From positions 6,448,001-6,512,000 of the forward strand of contig NZ_CP030053.1 in assembly GCF_004114955.1 (NCBI RefSeq): DNA of 64,000 nucleotides, read 5' to 3'. Each line of letters begins with the position of its first letter. Positions within the stretch are counted from its first letter, which is position 1. This document shows positions 1 to 8,316 of this stretch, piece by piece. The position numbers and the translations under genes are program-made. This DNA is from Bradyrhizobium guangzhouense (GTDB lineage: Bacteria; Pseudomonadota; Alphaproteobacteria; Rhizobiales; Xanthobacteraceae). The notes beneath the pieces were generated by a model. It worked only from the letters and a program-made list of their open reading frames with translations, was not told where the DNA came from and did not search any database.

Positions 1-33
1 TTTGTCCTAGCGCGGCGTTGAGTCAATAGAAAA

Positions 34-46
34 TATGTCTGACATA
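34..46. promoter_or_regulatory. Probable FCD/GntR operator
   Basis: The sequence TATGTCTGACATA is a perfect 6+1+6 palindrome. Its core ATGTCTGA (35-42) recurs in inverted orientation as TCAGACAT at 134-141, just before the regulator gene at 167. Paired short dyads with a GTC/GAC core are typical FadR-like GntR operators, so autoregulation is inferred. Confidence 0.55.
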
Positions 47-166
47 ATAATTCTTGTCAAACCAGGACCGATTTGATTTATTGCCTTCTACGGCACGATT
101 TCAGCGCGATTATCGACCGCCACTCGCAATAAATCAGACATTTCAGTTCAAAAATCCGGGATCGTC

Positions 167-931
167 GTGGCAAAATCTCCCAGCAAGGACAGCCCGCAAT
201 CGAGCGCCCAGGTCGCCCGCGAGGTGGCCCGGATGATCCTGACCGGCGTCTGGCGCGAAGGCACGACCCTGCCGCGCGAGATCGAGCTCGCATCCCGTTT
301 TGACGTCAGCCGCGCCTCGATCCGCGAAGCGCTGTCGCTGCTCAAGGCCAAGGGCCTGATCGCCTCGAAGCAGAAGGCCGGCACCCATGTGCGGGCGCGG
401 TTCGACTGGAACATGCTCGACGAGGAGCTCTTGAACTGGACGCTGTCGGCGCTGCCGACACAGGAGTTCGCCAAGCAGATTTTGGAGGTTCGCCGCATCG
501 TCGAGCCGGAGGCCTGCGCGATCTGCGCCGTGCGCGGCACCGACGAGGACTTTGCCCGGATCGAGCGCGCCTATCGCGGCATGGACGCGGCCGGCATGGA
601 CCGTGTCGCCTATGCCGAGCCCGACTTGCAGTTCCATCGCGGCATCCTCATCGCCACCGGCAACGATTTCCTGATCGCGTTCGGTGCGACGGTCGCCGCT
701 GCCCTGCGGATGTCGTTCGACCTGTCGAGCACCAATCCCGGCGCGCCGCGCAAGAGCCTGCCCTATCACCGCGCCGTGCTCGACGAGATCTGGGCGCGCA
801 ACGCCGACGGTGCGCGTCAGGCCATGCACAAGCTGATGGATCTCACCGAACAGAACATCGTCACGGCGATGTCGCGTCAGAAGAAGAAGGACGCCGAGGA
901 CGAGACCGTCCGCACCAGACGGACGCGTTGA
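167..931 (+). CDS. FCD-domain GntR-family transcriptional regulator
   Basis: This is a 254-residue FadR-subfamily repressor. An N-terminal winged helix (about residues 15-80, with REIELASRFDVSRASIREAL as recognition region) is followed by an all-helical FCD ligand domain. The FCD domain shows His-containing metal-site segments such as LQFHRGI and YHRAVLDEIW. It starts with GTG. It precedes a sugar-type ABC importer and, further on, a mandelate-racemase-like enzyme on the same strand, so it probably senses the imported acid or sugar acid (inference). The palindrome at 34-46 and its inverted half at 134-141 suggest it controls its own promoter. The family call is firm; the ligand is unknown. 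Confidence 0.9.
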   Translation: MAKSPSKDSPQSSAQVAREVARMILTGVWREGTTLPREIELASRFDVSRASIREALSLLKAKGLIASKQKAGTHVRARFDWNMLDEELLNWTLSALPTQEFAKQILEVRRIVEPEACAICAVRGTDEDFARIERAYRGMDAAGMDRVAYAEPDLQFHRGILIATGNDFLIAFGATVAAALRMSFDLSSTNPGAPRKSLPYHRAVLDEIWARNADGARQAMHKLMDLTEQNIVTAMSRQKKKDAEDETVRTRRTR

Positions 932-963
932 CGCCTGCAAACAATAAAATGAGGGAGAGAAAG

Positions 964-2316
964 ATGAAGACCGCATCGCGCGTGAGCTCGATCACCCGCC
1001 GCAAATTGCTGAAAGCGAGCGCCGCAAGCGCGGCGCTGGCCGCATTCCCCGCACCGCTGATCGCGCAGACAAAGCCGTTTGCCGGCGTGACGCTGCACGG
1101 CGCCTCGTTCCAGCACCGCTTCTTCACGCTGCTGCAAAAATACATTCCCGAGTTCGAGGACAAGACCGGCATGAAGGTCGACCTCCAGCTCTCGGCCCTG
1201 CCCGTCTACAACCAGCAGGCCAATCTCGAACTGTCCTCGGGCGGCTCCGCCTATGATTTCGTCAACGTCACCTTCACGCTCGCGACGCGCTGGATCGCAG
1301 CCGGCCTGCTCGCCAATCTCGACGAATTCACGGGCGATGCCAACCTGACGCCGGCCGAGTGGAATCCGAAGGATTTCGTCGATGGCGCCCAGGTGCCTTA
1401 TCGCGACGCCAAGGGCGCGACCTACGGCTATTCCTGGGAGGGCGGCGCCATGCTGATGGGTCTGTCGCGGATGGACCTGATGGAGAAGAAGGGGCTGAAG
1501 ATCCCGAAAACCTTCGCCGAGCTGCAGCAGGTCTGCGCCGAGATCAACGGCACCGACGGCGTCAGCGGCCTGGTGTCGTGGTTCCTGCACAACTGGAATT
1601 TGCCACCCTACATCCAGGGCTTCGGCGGCAATATCTTCAGGAATCCGCCAAGCGACCCGATGCCCGCGCTGAACACACCCGAGGCGATCCAGGGCGTCGA
1701 GTTCTACGCAAATCTCCTCAAGAGCGCGCCGAAGGGCGTGTTGACCTATACCGAGGATCAGGCCCGCCAGGCGATGCTGACCGGCCGGGCCAACATCTTC
1801 ATCCATTCCAGCGCCTGGGTGACGCCGATCCTGCTCTCCGACGAGAGCAAAGTGAAGGAGACATCGCGCGTGGTGCGATCGCCGGCCGGCCCCGTGCACG
1901 ACTATCCGGCCTCGAACAGCCAGGGCCTCGGCATTCCCAAGAACGCCAAGAACCAGAAGGCGGCGTGGGAATTCATCAAATGGGCGCTCAGCCCGGAGAT
2001 CTCGATGAAGCTTGTGAAAGAGCACGGCCACTCCTCGATCTGCCGCCGCTCGATCATCACCAGCGAGGACTATCGCAAGCTCAACACGGTGAACGGCCAG
2101 GACCTCGGCGCGCTCTATCTCGAAGTGTTGGAGCTGCCGGGCAAGGGCGAGAACTACATGGCTTATCGCACCTCGAAGGAGTTCCCCATCGTCGGCGACG
2201 TCCTCAACAAGGCGTTCGAGCAGGTTGCCACCGGCCAGCTGCCGGCCAAGGACGCAATGAACGCGGCGCAAGACCAGGCCATCGCCGCACTCCGCCGCGC
2301 CGGGACAAAGCTTTGA
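964..2316 (+). CDS. ABC importer substrate-binding protein, family 1, Tat-type signal
   Basis: This 450-residue periplasmic binding protein resembles the maltose/sugar (COG1653) class. The ATG at 964 follows a purine-rich GAGGGAGAGAAAG ribosome site; an upstream in-frame start at 928 lacks one. The N-terminus has a twin-arginine stretch (SITRRKLLKA), a short hydrophobic segment and a cleavage-like AFPAPLIAQ, which suggests folded export by Tat. It lies 32 bases after the GntR gene and is followed by two permease genes. Substrate cannot be read from sequence; the downstream mandelate-racemase-like enzyme hints at a sugar acid or hydroxy acid. Confidence 0.88.
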   Translation: MKTASRVSSITRRKLLKASAASAALAAFPAPLIAQTKPFAGVTLHGASFQHRFFTLLQKYIPEFEDKTGMKVDLQLSALPVYNQQANLELSSGGSAYDFVNVTFTLATRWIAAGLLANLDEFTGDANLTPAEWNPKDFVDGAQVPYRDAKGATYGYSWEGGAMLMGLSRMDLMEKKGLKIPKTFAELQQVCAEINGTDGVSGLVSWFLHNWNLPPYIQGFGGNIFRNPPSDPMPALNTPEAIQGVEFYANLLKSAPKGVLTYTEDQARQAMLTGRANIFIHSSAWVTPILLSDESKVKETSRVVRSPAGPVHDYPASNSQGLGIPKNAKNQKAAWEFIKWALSPEISMKLVKEHGHSSICRRSIITSEDYRKLNTVNGQDLGALYLEVLELPGKGENYMAYRTSKEFPIVGDVLNKAFEQVATGQLPAKDAMNAAQDQAIAALRRAGTKL

Positions 2317-2318
2317 GC

Positions 2319-2350
2319 GAGAGTGGAATTGACCGAGAGCGGAATTGACC
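2319..2350 (+). repeat. 16-base tandem duplication at the permease start
   Basis: GAGAGTGGAATTGACC (2319-2334) is followed directly by GAGAGCGGAATTGACC (2335-2350), with one mismatch. The GTG start of the next gene lies in the first unit, so the duplication has shaped the N-terminus of the permease. Confidence 0.8.
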
Positions 2351-3225
2351 TGGAGCGCCGAAGGTTCATCGCCTTCGCGCTCACACCAAGCCTGATCGTG
2401 CTGTTCGCCGTCGCAGTGCTGCCGGCGATCTATCTGATCGTGACCAGCCTGACGCCGTTTCAATTGACGACGCCGGGCTCGGCCACGGATTTCAGCGAGC
2501 CGCTGCGCAATTATGGCCTGCTGCCCGGCGATCCCCGCTTCGTCAACTCGCTGGCGGTGCAGGCCAAGCTCTCGGTCGCGAGCGTATTTTTCCAGGTGCT
2601 GCTCGGCATGCTGCTGGCGCTGCTCCTCAACGTGCCGTCGCGCTTCGTCGAATTCGCCCGCACATTCTTCCTGATCCCGATGGTGCTGCCGCCGATCGTG
2701 GTTGCGGTGATCTGGAAGCTGATCTACGCACCCGATATCAGCCCGCTCTATTATGCAGCCCAGGCGCTGCACCTCACCTTGCCTGCGCTGACTTCGAGCG
2801 TCGATTTCGCGCTGACCTCGATCGTCATCGCCGACACCTGGGAGTGGACGCCGTTCACCTTCCTAATGGTGCTGGCGGCGCTGCAGACCATTCCGGACGA
2901 ATATTCGGAAGCCGCCCTCGTCGATGGCGCGAGCAAGCTGCAGATCTTCTGGTACGTGACGCTGCCTTTCATCACGCCGATCCTGGTCATCTCGGGCATG
3001 TTCCGCCTGATCGACAGCGTCAAGGCCTTCCCGTTGATCTTCCTGCTCACCGGCGGCGGCCCCGGCACAATCACCGAGGTCACCAACTACTACGCGTACC
3101 TGCTCGCCTTCGACACCAACGAGATCGGCTATTCCAGCGCGGTGACCGTGGTGATGCTGCTGCTGGTCTGCGGCATCAGCCTGGGGCTGGTCTGGATGGG
3201 CCGCCGCAAGGAGGCGCTGGCATGA
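2323..3225 (+). CDS. Sugar ABC importer permease, MalF-like
   Basis: This 300-residue inner-membrane permease has six predicted spans. The cytoplasmic coupling motif EAALVDGASKLQIFWYVTLP (about residues 198-217) is the EAA loop of binding-protein-dependent permeases. Translation begins at GTG 2323, 6 bases after the binding-protein stop, inside a 16-base tandem duplication. It pairs with the next permease, whose ATG overlaps its TGA by four bases. No ATPase gene follows, so the MalK-type subunit must be encoded elsewhere or shared. Confidence 0.9.
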   Translation: MELTESGIDLERRRFIAFALTPSLIVLFAVAVLPAIYLIVTSLTPFQLTTPGSATDFSEPLRNYGLLPGDPRFVNSLAVQAKLSVASVFFQVLLGMLLALLLNVPSRFVEFARTFFLIPMVLPPIVVAVIWKLIYAPDISPLYYAAQALHLTLPALTSSVDFALTSIVIADTWEWTPFTFLMVLAALQTIPDEYSEAALVDGASKLQIFWYVTLPFITPILVISGMFRLIDSVKAFPLIFLLTGGGPGTITEVTNYYAYLLAFDTNEIGYSSAVTVVMLLLVCGISLGLVWMGRRKEALA

Positions 3226-4049
3226 GCGAGTCCTCCTTGCGCAAGGCAACCTCAGGCCGGCTGATCGCGATCACGGTCACACTGATCATCCTGCTGTCGC
3301 CATTCCTGTGGCTGTTGCAGATGAGCTTCAAGACCAACGACCAGATCCTGCAATTCCCGCCGCCGCTGATCTTCACGCCGACGCTGGAGAATTACGTCGC
3401 GCTCTGGCATAGCGCGTTCTCGGCGTCCATCGTCAACAGCCTCATGAGCGCATCGCTGTCCACCGCGCTGGCGCTGCTGTTCGGCGTGCCCGCCGCCTAC
3501 GCGCTGTCACGCTGGTCCGGCCGCGGCAAGCACGGCCTCTCATTCGCCATCCTGGTGACCCGCATGGCGCCACCGATCGCGTTCACGATTCCCTTCTTCC
3601 TGTTCTATCGCTGGATCGGCCTGCTCGACACCATCACCGGCCTCGTTCTGGTCTACACCAGCTTCAACCTGCCGCTGGTGATCTGGATGATGCAGCCGTT
3701 CTTCGACACCATTCCGGTATCACTGGAAGAAGCAGCATTGGTCGACGGGGCGCGGACACGCACGGTGTTCACCAAAATCGTGCTGCCGATGGTGACACCG
3801 GGCATCGCCGCAACGGCGATCCTTTGCTTCCTCTACGCCTGGAACGACTTCTTCTTCGCGCTGATCCTGACCCGCACCAATGCGCGCACCGCGCCGGTCG
3901 CCGTCGTCAACTTCATGAACTACGAGGGCTGGGAATGGGGCAAGATCGCCGCCGGCGGCTCGCTGGTGATGGCGCCGGTCCTGATCTTCTCGCTCGCGGT
4001 GCGCCGCTATCTCGTCTCCGGGCTCACTGCCGGCGCGGTCAAGGGCTGA
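3222..4049 (+). CDS. Sugar ABC importer permease, MalG-like
   Basis: This 275-residue inner-membrane permease is the partner of the preceding MalF-like protein. The ATG at 3222 overlaps the upstream stop (ATGA), which indicates translational coupling; longer in-frame starts lie inside the upstream gene and are rejected. It has six hydrophobic segments and an EAA loop (SLEEAALVDGARTRTVFTKI, around residue 170). The operon ends here at a palindromic repeat, so the importer lacks a local ATP-binding subunit. Confidence 0.9.
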   Translation: MSESSLRKATSGRLIAITVTLIILLSPFLWLLQMSFKTNDQILQFPPPLIFTPTLENYVALWHSAFSASIVNSLMSASLSTALALLFGVPAAYALSRWSGRGKHGLSFAILVTRMAPPIAFTIPFFLFYRWIGLLDTITGLVLVYTSFNLPLVIWMMQPFFDTIPVSLEEAALVDGARTRTVFTKIVLPMVTPGIAATAILCFLYAWNDFFFALILTRTNARTAPVAVVNFMNYEGWEWGKIAAGGSLVMAPVLIFSLAVRRYLVSGLTAGAVKG

Positions 4050-4063
4050 CGTCATAGGTTGCT

Positions 4064-4190
4064 GTCGTCCTGGCGAAAGCCAGGACCCATACGGCGTGAT
4101 TTATTGGTTTCGATCGGCGTTCATCCAGAGCAGCCAATCTTCGCAAAACCTCTCCCTGGGGTAATGGGTCCTGGCTTTCGCCAGGACGAC
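4064..4190. repeat. Dispersed palindromic element with perfect 27-base terminal inverted repeats
   Basis: The arms at 4064-4090 and 4164-4190 are exact reverse complements over 27 bases. Each arm contains its own small hairpin (CCTGGCGAAAGCCAGG). The element closes the ABC operon. A shorter related palindrome lies at 21901-21926. It resembles the intergenic RIME/REP-type elements of rhizobia. Confidence 0.85.
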
Positions 4191-4294
4191 GATGGGGCAC
4201 TGTTCCCCGGCGCCTGCATCCCCACTTCGCGTCGTTGCCATCGGCTTGCACCTCCCGCCTGCGCCGAAATACAGGCGCCACTGAACGGTCCCGG

Positions 4295-4546
4295 CTACCA
4301 ATTCTCCGCGCCGGGGATCTTCTTGCGCACCGCCATGCGCTGGATCCAGATGCAGCGACGGACGGATCTGTTGGAGCGGCCAACCGCCGATATCCCCTCG
4401 CCGGCCTGAAGCAGCGGCGCGACGCTCGCGCGCAACTCGCGGCAGCGCTGGAGCTCGGCCTGCCAGTCGATGACGGCGGCATTCGCGCGCGCACCCACGA
4501 GCCCAAGCACAACCAACGCTAGACGGACCGCCCGTATCATTCGCAT
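4295..4546 (-). CDS. Small predicted exported protein, unknown
   Basis: This is an 83-residue reading frame starting at ATG 4546. The start MRMIRAVRLALVVLG leads a signal-peptide-like hydrophobic stretch ending near ARANA. The mature part is basic and has two cysteines (QRCREL and VRRCIW). AGGGGAATGCGA just upstream could serve as ribosome site. It lies between a palindromic repeat and the mandelate-racemase-like gene, on the opposite strand. I recognise no family. It may be a real small secreted protein or a chance frame. Confidence 0.45.
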   Translation of the reverse strand: MRMIRAVRLALVVLGLVGARANAAVIDWQAELQRCRELRASVAPLLQAGEGISAVGRSNRSVRRCIWIQRMAVRKKIPGAENW

Positions 4547-4757
4547 TCCCCTCACCGTGACCCGCCTGTGGCTCCGTGATCGGCATTCTTGCCGCAAGGG
4601 CGGGGGATTTGCGGCAACATGCGGGTTTGCACAGAGCCAACAAACCCGCCCCCGCGCAACCCCATTTTATGGTGGGTCGCAGCAGGCGCCTTTTCGTTTC
4701 ACGACGAATGTTTAAGATCGGGATGAACCTGCATCGATAAATCCGGAACCAGTGCCC

Positions 4758-5849
4758 ATGACCCGTGACATCCGCATCAGGCGTTTCATTGCGCGCCCGG
4801 TGATCGTGCCGATGAACTTGCCGCTTCTGACCTCGACCGGCGCGGTCGCCAAGGCGCCGCTGGTGCTGATCGATTGCGAGACCGACCAGGGCGCGGTCGG
4901 GCATGCCTATCTGTTCTCGATCACGCCGTCGGCCCTGAAGCCGCTGACCGCGCTGGTCATGGAGATGTCGGAGCTGCTCGCCGGCGATGAGCTGCTGCCG
5001 TTCGAGATCGAGCGCAAGCTGACCCAGCGCTATACGCTGCTCGGGCTCGCCGGCCTGCAACGGCTGGCGCAATCCGGCATCGACATGGCGGCATGGGACG
5101 CATTGGCGCGCGCCCGCGGCCTGCCGCTGGCCCGCCTGCTCGGCGGCGCGCCGAAACCGGTGAAGGCCTACAATTCGAAGGGCCTCGGCATCATGCCGGA
5201 TGGTGCCGCGGTGGACGAGGCGCACAAGCTGCTGGCCGAGAGCTTTCATGCCGCCAAGATCCGCGTCGGCCGGCCCGAAGCACGGGACGACCTCGCCGTG
5301 GTGCGCGCGGTGCGCAAGGCCGTCGGCGACGAGGTGACCCTGATGTGCGATTACAATCAGGCGCTGACGGTGACCGAAGCCATTCGCCGCGGCGAGATGC
5401 TCGACGACGAGGGCTTGAGCTGGATCGAGGAGCCGATCCGCCACGACGACTACGCAGGCTGCGCCCGCATCGCGGATGCGCTGCGTACACCGGTCCAGAT
5501 CGGCGAGAACTTTGACAGCGCATTTGCGATGCAGGCGGCGCTCTCGGCCGAGGCCTGCGACTACGTGATGCCCGACGTGCAGCGCATCGGCGGCGTCACC
5601 GGCTGGCTCCGCGCCGCGTCACTGGCGCATGCTGCCGGCATCGAGATGTCGACGCATCTGTTCTCGGAGGTCAGCGCGCACCTGCTCTGCGTGACACCGA
5701 CGGCGCACTGGCTGGAATATGTCGACTGGGCCGACGCGGTGCTGGCGAGCCGGCTGAAGATCGAGGATGGGTTTGCGCTGCCGGGGGAGGAGCCGGGAAA
5801 TGGGATTGAATGGGATGAGGCGGCGGTGAGGAAGTATCTGGTGGGATAG
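4758..5849 (+). CDS. Mandelate racemase-like enolase-superfamily enzyme
   Basis: This 363-residue protein has an N-terminal capping domain and a C-terminal (beta/alpha)7beta barrel. It aligns closely, as I recall the Pseudomonas enzyme, with mandelate racemase. Metal ligands D198, E224 and E250, the MPD Asp, H300 in STHLF and the TPTAHWLE segment all keep a constant +3 offset. K167 matches the first Lys of the KxK motif, but the second is Arg (KIRVG, R169). The reaction may thus be dehydration or one-sided proton abstraction rather than racemisation. ATG 4758 is chosen over GTG 4752; neither has a strong ribosome site. It probably acts on the substrate of the upstream importer. Confidence 0.85.
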   Translation: MTRDIRIRRFIARPVIVPMNLPLLTSTGAVAKAPLVLIDCETDQGAVGHAYLFSITPSALKPLTALVMEMSELLAGDELLPFEIERKLTQRYTLLGLAGLQRLAQSGIDMAAWDALARARGLPLARLLGGAPKPVKAYNSKGLGIMPDGAAVDEAHKLLAESFHAAKIRVGRPEARDDLAVVRAVRKAVGDEVTLMCDYNQALTVTEAIRRGEMLDDEGLSWIEEPIRHDDYAGCARIADALRTPVQIGENFDSAFAMQAALSAEACDYVMPDVQRIGGVTGWLRAASLAHAAGIEMSTHLFSEVSAHLLCVTPTAHWLEYVDWADAVLASRLKIEDGFALPGEEPGNGIEWDEAAVRKYLVG

Positions 5850-5933
5850 ATTGTGAGCGGCAGATACTTCTTCGCGTCTTCGTCACTGCTGTCGAACACA
5901 CACTTCAAGAGGGGGCCGTTCGTCGATCTTCCA

Positions 5934-6794
5934 TCACTGAATATTGAAGCGCGCGCCCGGGCATTCGTTGGTCACGGACGTTGCGACCAGCTGGGCGGCG
6001 ACCGAGGTCGGCTTCGGGACCGCGACGATCATCCAACGTCCCTGCTTATTGAGCCAGAACCGACCCGTCGTCGTTGCGATGCGACGCTCGGTGTATTTCT
6101 TCGTCGAGATCAAGGGGACCTTCGACTTCGGCGCGGGGACTTCCTTCCAACCGTCGAACGAATAGAATTCCTGGAAGAAGTAGTGCCACTCGATCTTTTG
6201 AAACTCGTGATGCGAAACGACGACCCGGACGAATGAGTTTCCCGTAAGCCATTCCGAACCCATCGGGTCGGGTTCAACCTGCAAACATCTCGTGTGTAGC
6301 GGCTCCTGGACCTGAAGCAAATTCACGCGCTGACTCTGCGACAGCATCGCCGAGGTCACCGGCTGCCCCACATTTGGGTCGTTGGCGGGCCCTGAGCAGA
6401 TCGGCACGGTGGGCGGGCCTTGCCCGGTCCATGGATTATTGCTGCAATAGACGTAGCGCGACCAGGACGACCAGGCGGTGGACGCTTTTTCCTCCGCTTT
6501 GCCCGTCTCGCGGTCCCAAATGCCGCTGAACTTGATCGTCTTGCTCGGCGGGCATGCGGTTATGGCAGGCCCAGTCCACCAATGGGTGGTTTCGAACTCA
6601 TAGATGGATTGGTTCGGATGCGGGTACATCACTGCTTTGGCGCTGGTCAGCGCGTGATGTTCCGAACACCCTTCGCCCTTCGTATCGAGCCAACAGACGA
6701 GCGGAAAGTTATCGCTGGGCCAGCAACCCGCGTGCGCCGAAGACGATCCAAGAATGGCGATCGCGAGAGCCAGTGCAAAGAGACGAGCGCGCAT
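5934..6794 (-). CDS. Exported cysteine-rich protein, unknown
   Basis: This is a 286-residue protein with a clear signal peptide (MRARLFALALAIAILGSSSAHA). CGGAGTTGACC before ATG 6794 gives a good ribosome site. The mature chain has eight cysteines spread over its length (CWPS, VCW, GCSE, TACP, YCSN, ICSG, RCLQ, ECPG), which fits four disulfides in the periplasm or outside. It is rich in Trp and Tyr and resembles no family I know. It stands alone between the enolase gene and a repeat-bearing intergenic region. Confidence 0.7.
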   Translation of the reverse strand: MRARLFALALAIAILGSSSAHAGCWPSDNFPLVCWLDTKGEGCSEHHALTSAKAVMYPHPNQSIYEFETTHWWTGPAITACPPSKTIKFSGIWDRETGKAEEKASTAWSSWSRYVYCSNNPWTGQGPPTVPICSGPANDPNVGQPVTSAMLSQSQRVNLLQVQEPLHTRCLQVEPDPMGSEWLTGNSFVRVVVSHHEFQKIEWHYFFQEFYSFDGWKEVPAPKSKVPLISTKKYTERRIATTTGRFWLNKQGRWMIVAVPKPTSVAAQLVATSVTNECPGARFNIQ

Positions 6795-7014
6795 GGTCAA
6801 CTCCGATTTGCATCCTCTCGTTGAGCTTGCTCCGTTCCGTCGCCGCCGCCTTGACCGAGATCAACGCATGGATTCCGGCGACGCGGCCGTTTCGCAAAGG
6901 GACGAAGCCGGCGCGTCGACCCAAATTGATGTTGTCGCGCGGCGCGCTCGAGCACGCGCGACAGACGGCAGCCCTGATGCCTGCAGCGCTTGGCTAAATC
7001 CGCGCGGGACCTAA

Positions 7015-7112
7015 AGCACGACGAGATTGGGTTGAATCGTCATCGCGCTTTGGTTCTTTGGTTGAGCATGATCTCTTCGGGAAACCGCTTCGCGCTTTTC
7101 CGGATCATGCTC
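7015..7112. repeat. Dispersed repeat, copy 1 (GAGCATGATC type)
   Basis: It holds a GAATCGTCATCGCGCTT segment and the inverted pair GAGCATGATC / GATCATGCTC around a GGAAA..CTTTTCC core. A close second copy sits at 60032-60133. The rest of the gap from 6795 shows no convincing gene on either strand. Confidence 0.8.
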
Positions 7113-7121
7113 TGGTGCCGA

Positions 7122-7337
7122 TCAACTGCGCAGGCGTCGCAGCGCCCGGCCCTTGTGCAGGGCGACGTGATCGGTCTTGTCGCTCTTGATCTCGTATTGC
7201 GGATCGTCCGGGCTCGCATGGTGCGTGTGCCCCTTGTAGTCGACGTCTTTGGTGCGGACGCGCAGGATATGGCCGCGGACGCGGCCGGCCTCGGAATTCC
7301 AGCTGACGTGATCGCCGCGGTGGAAGGGTTTGGGCAT
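7122..7337 (-). CDS. DUF2945 (HVA1, TUDOR-like) small protein
   Basis: This 71-residue protein begins MPKPFHRGDHVSWNSEAGRV and continues with RGHILRV and the central YKGHTHHASPDDPQYEIKSD. These are hallmarks of the DUF2945/HVA1 family of small SH3/Tudor-like barrels. The role is unknown; members are often stress-associated. Upstream in-frame codons to 7520 run into the tRNA and are rejected. It lies between a dispersed repeat and tRNA-Val. Confidence 0.88.
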   Translation of the reverse strand: MPKPFHRGDHVSWNSEAGRVRGHILRVRTKDVDYKGHTHHASPDDPQYEIKSDKTDHVALHKGRALRRLRS

Positions 7338-7480
7338 GGCGGAACAATGCCGGATCGTGGCGGCGTGTTCCAAGAGAGCGGAGGATGAGGGGACAGTCCG
7401 TCTTCGCTCTTCGAGCGACGCCGGACACGCTTCGCCGTTATTGGGCGTGGCTGCGCCACGCGAAGCCCTTTGGCGAAGCG

Positions 7481-7555
7481 TGGTGGGCACGACAGGGATC
7501 GAACCTGTGACCCCTACCATGTCAAGGTAGTGCTCTCCCGCTGAGCTACGTGCCC
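7481..7555 (-). tRNA. tRNA-Val (GAC anticodon)
   Basis: On the minus strand a 75-base cloverleaf folds: acceptor GGGCACG/CGTGCCC, D-arm GCTC..GAGC, anticodon stem CTACC/GGTAG with loop TTGACAT (anticodon 7521-7523), and T-arm ACAGG-TTCGATC-CCTGT. The CCA end is encoded (7481-7483). Confidence 0.97.
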
Positions 7556-7631
7556 TAATCGTCCACTTACGTCGGGTGGGGGTCCCTATAACGGCTCAGG
7601 GGAGCCGGCGCAAGGACGGAACGGGGCCAAT

Positions 7632-7991
7632 TTAGGCCGCCAGCATCTTGTTCACTTCGCTCACCAATTCGCGCAGGTGAACGGGCTTCGACAGCACCTT
7701 GGCGTTCTTGGGCGCGTCCGAATCCGAGTTCAGGGCGACCGCGGCAAAACCGGTGATGAACATGATCTTGATGTCAGGGTCGAGTTCCGAGGCCCGGCGG
7801 GCAAGCTCGATACCGTCCATCTCCGGCATCACGATGTCGGTCAGCAGCATCTCGAACGGCTCTTCCCGCAGGCGCTGATAGGCAGCCATGCCGTTGTCAT
7901 GGGACGAGACCTGAAAACCGGCGTTTTCCAGCGCCTTGACCAGGAAACGGCGCATGTCGTTGTCGTCTTCGGCGAGCAGGATTTTTGGCAT
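7632..7991 (-). CDS. cpdR: CpdR-like single-domain response regulator
   Basis: This 119-residue receiver-only protein starts MPKILLAEDDNDMRRFL and has no output domain. The acidic pair is DD near residues 9-10, the phospho-acceptor is D52 in LLTDIVMPEMDG, and the conserved Lys is K102 (LSKP). The signature IMFITGFAAVAL matches alphaproteobacterial CpdR, which in its unphosphorylated form directs ClpXP to degrade cell-cycle regulators (established for Caulobacter). An in-frame extension to 8237 has a protein-unlike composition and is rejected. It is divergent from the amidohydrolase gene. Confidence 0.9.
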   Translation of the reverse strand: MPKILLAEDDNDMRRFLVKALENAGFQVSSHDNGMAAYQRLREEPFEMLLTDIVMPEMDGIELARRASELDPDIKIMFITGFAAVALNSDSDAPKNAKVLSKPVHLRELVSEVNKMLAA

Positions 7992-8316
7992 GAGCTGAAC
8001 GTCGATCCCCAGAGGATATGCAGAGGTCACTAAGCCCGACAGAGGGTAAATTTGGGGTGAAAATCCTAACCCTGGGCTCGCGCTGCGAGGGGTGTTGTGA
8101 ACCGGAATACGGGACGAATCAATTCCGGTGGACCCACGCATCCCCGCCTCCCTGCCCACACGGTTAAGACATGTTCCAGCGCGGATCACCGCTTTTTCGC
8201 TTGGCAGAATGGTTGCGATTCCGGACAATGACGACACATAAGAGCCGCTCGATCGGCCGAATCATCCGATCTGGACCTGCCGGATCGTGCGGCGTGAAGG
8301 GACGAAGCCTGAGAAG
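7992..8316. other. Divergent intergenic region, no gene seen
   Basis: This 325-base gap separates cpdR from the N-formylglutamate amidohydrolase gene, which point away from each other, so it should carry both promoters. I see no clear RNA, repeat or perfect CtrA box in it. Confidence 0.5.

Noticed and set aside
877..2772. Minus-strand frame of 631 codons opposite the binding protein
   Set aside because: It is antisense to three well-supported genes, with shadow-type composition and no recognisable domain.
6795..7014. Small frames upstream of the Cys-rich protein gene
   Set aside because: Several overlapping short frames exist on both strands, but none has a ribosome site, domain or consistent composition.
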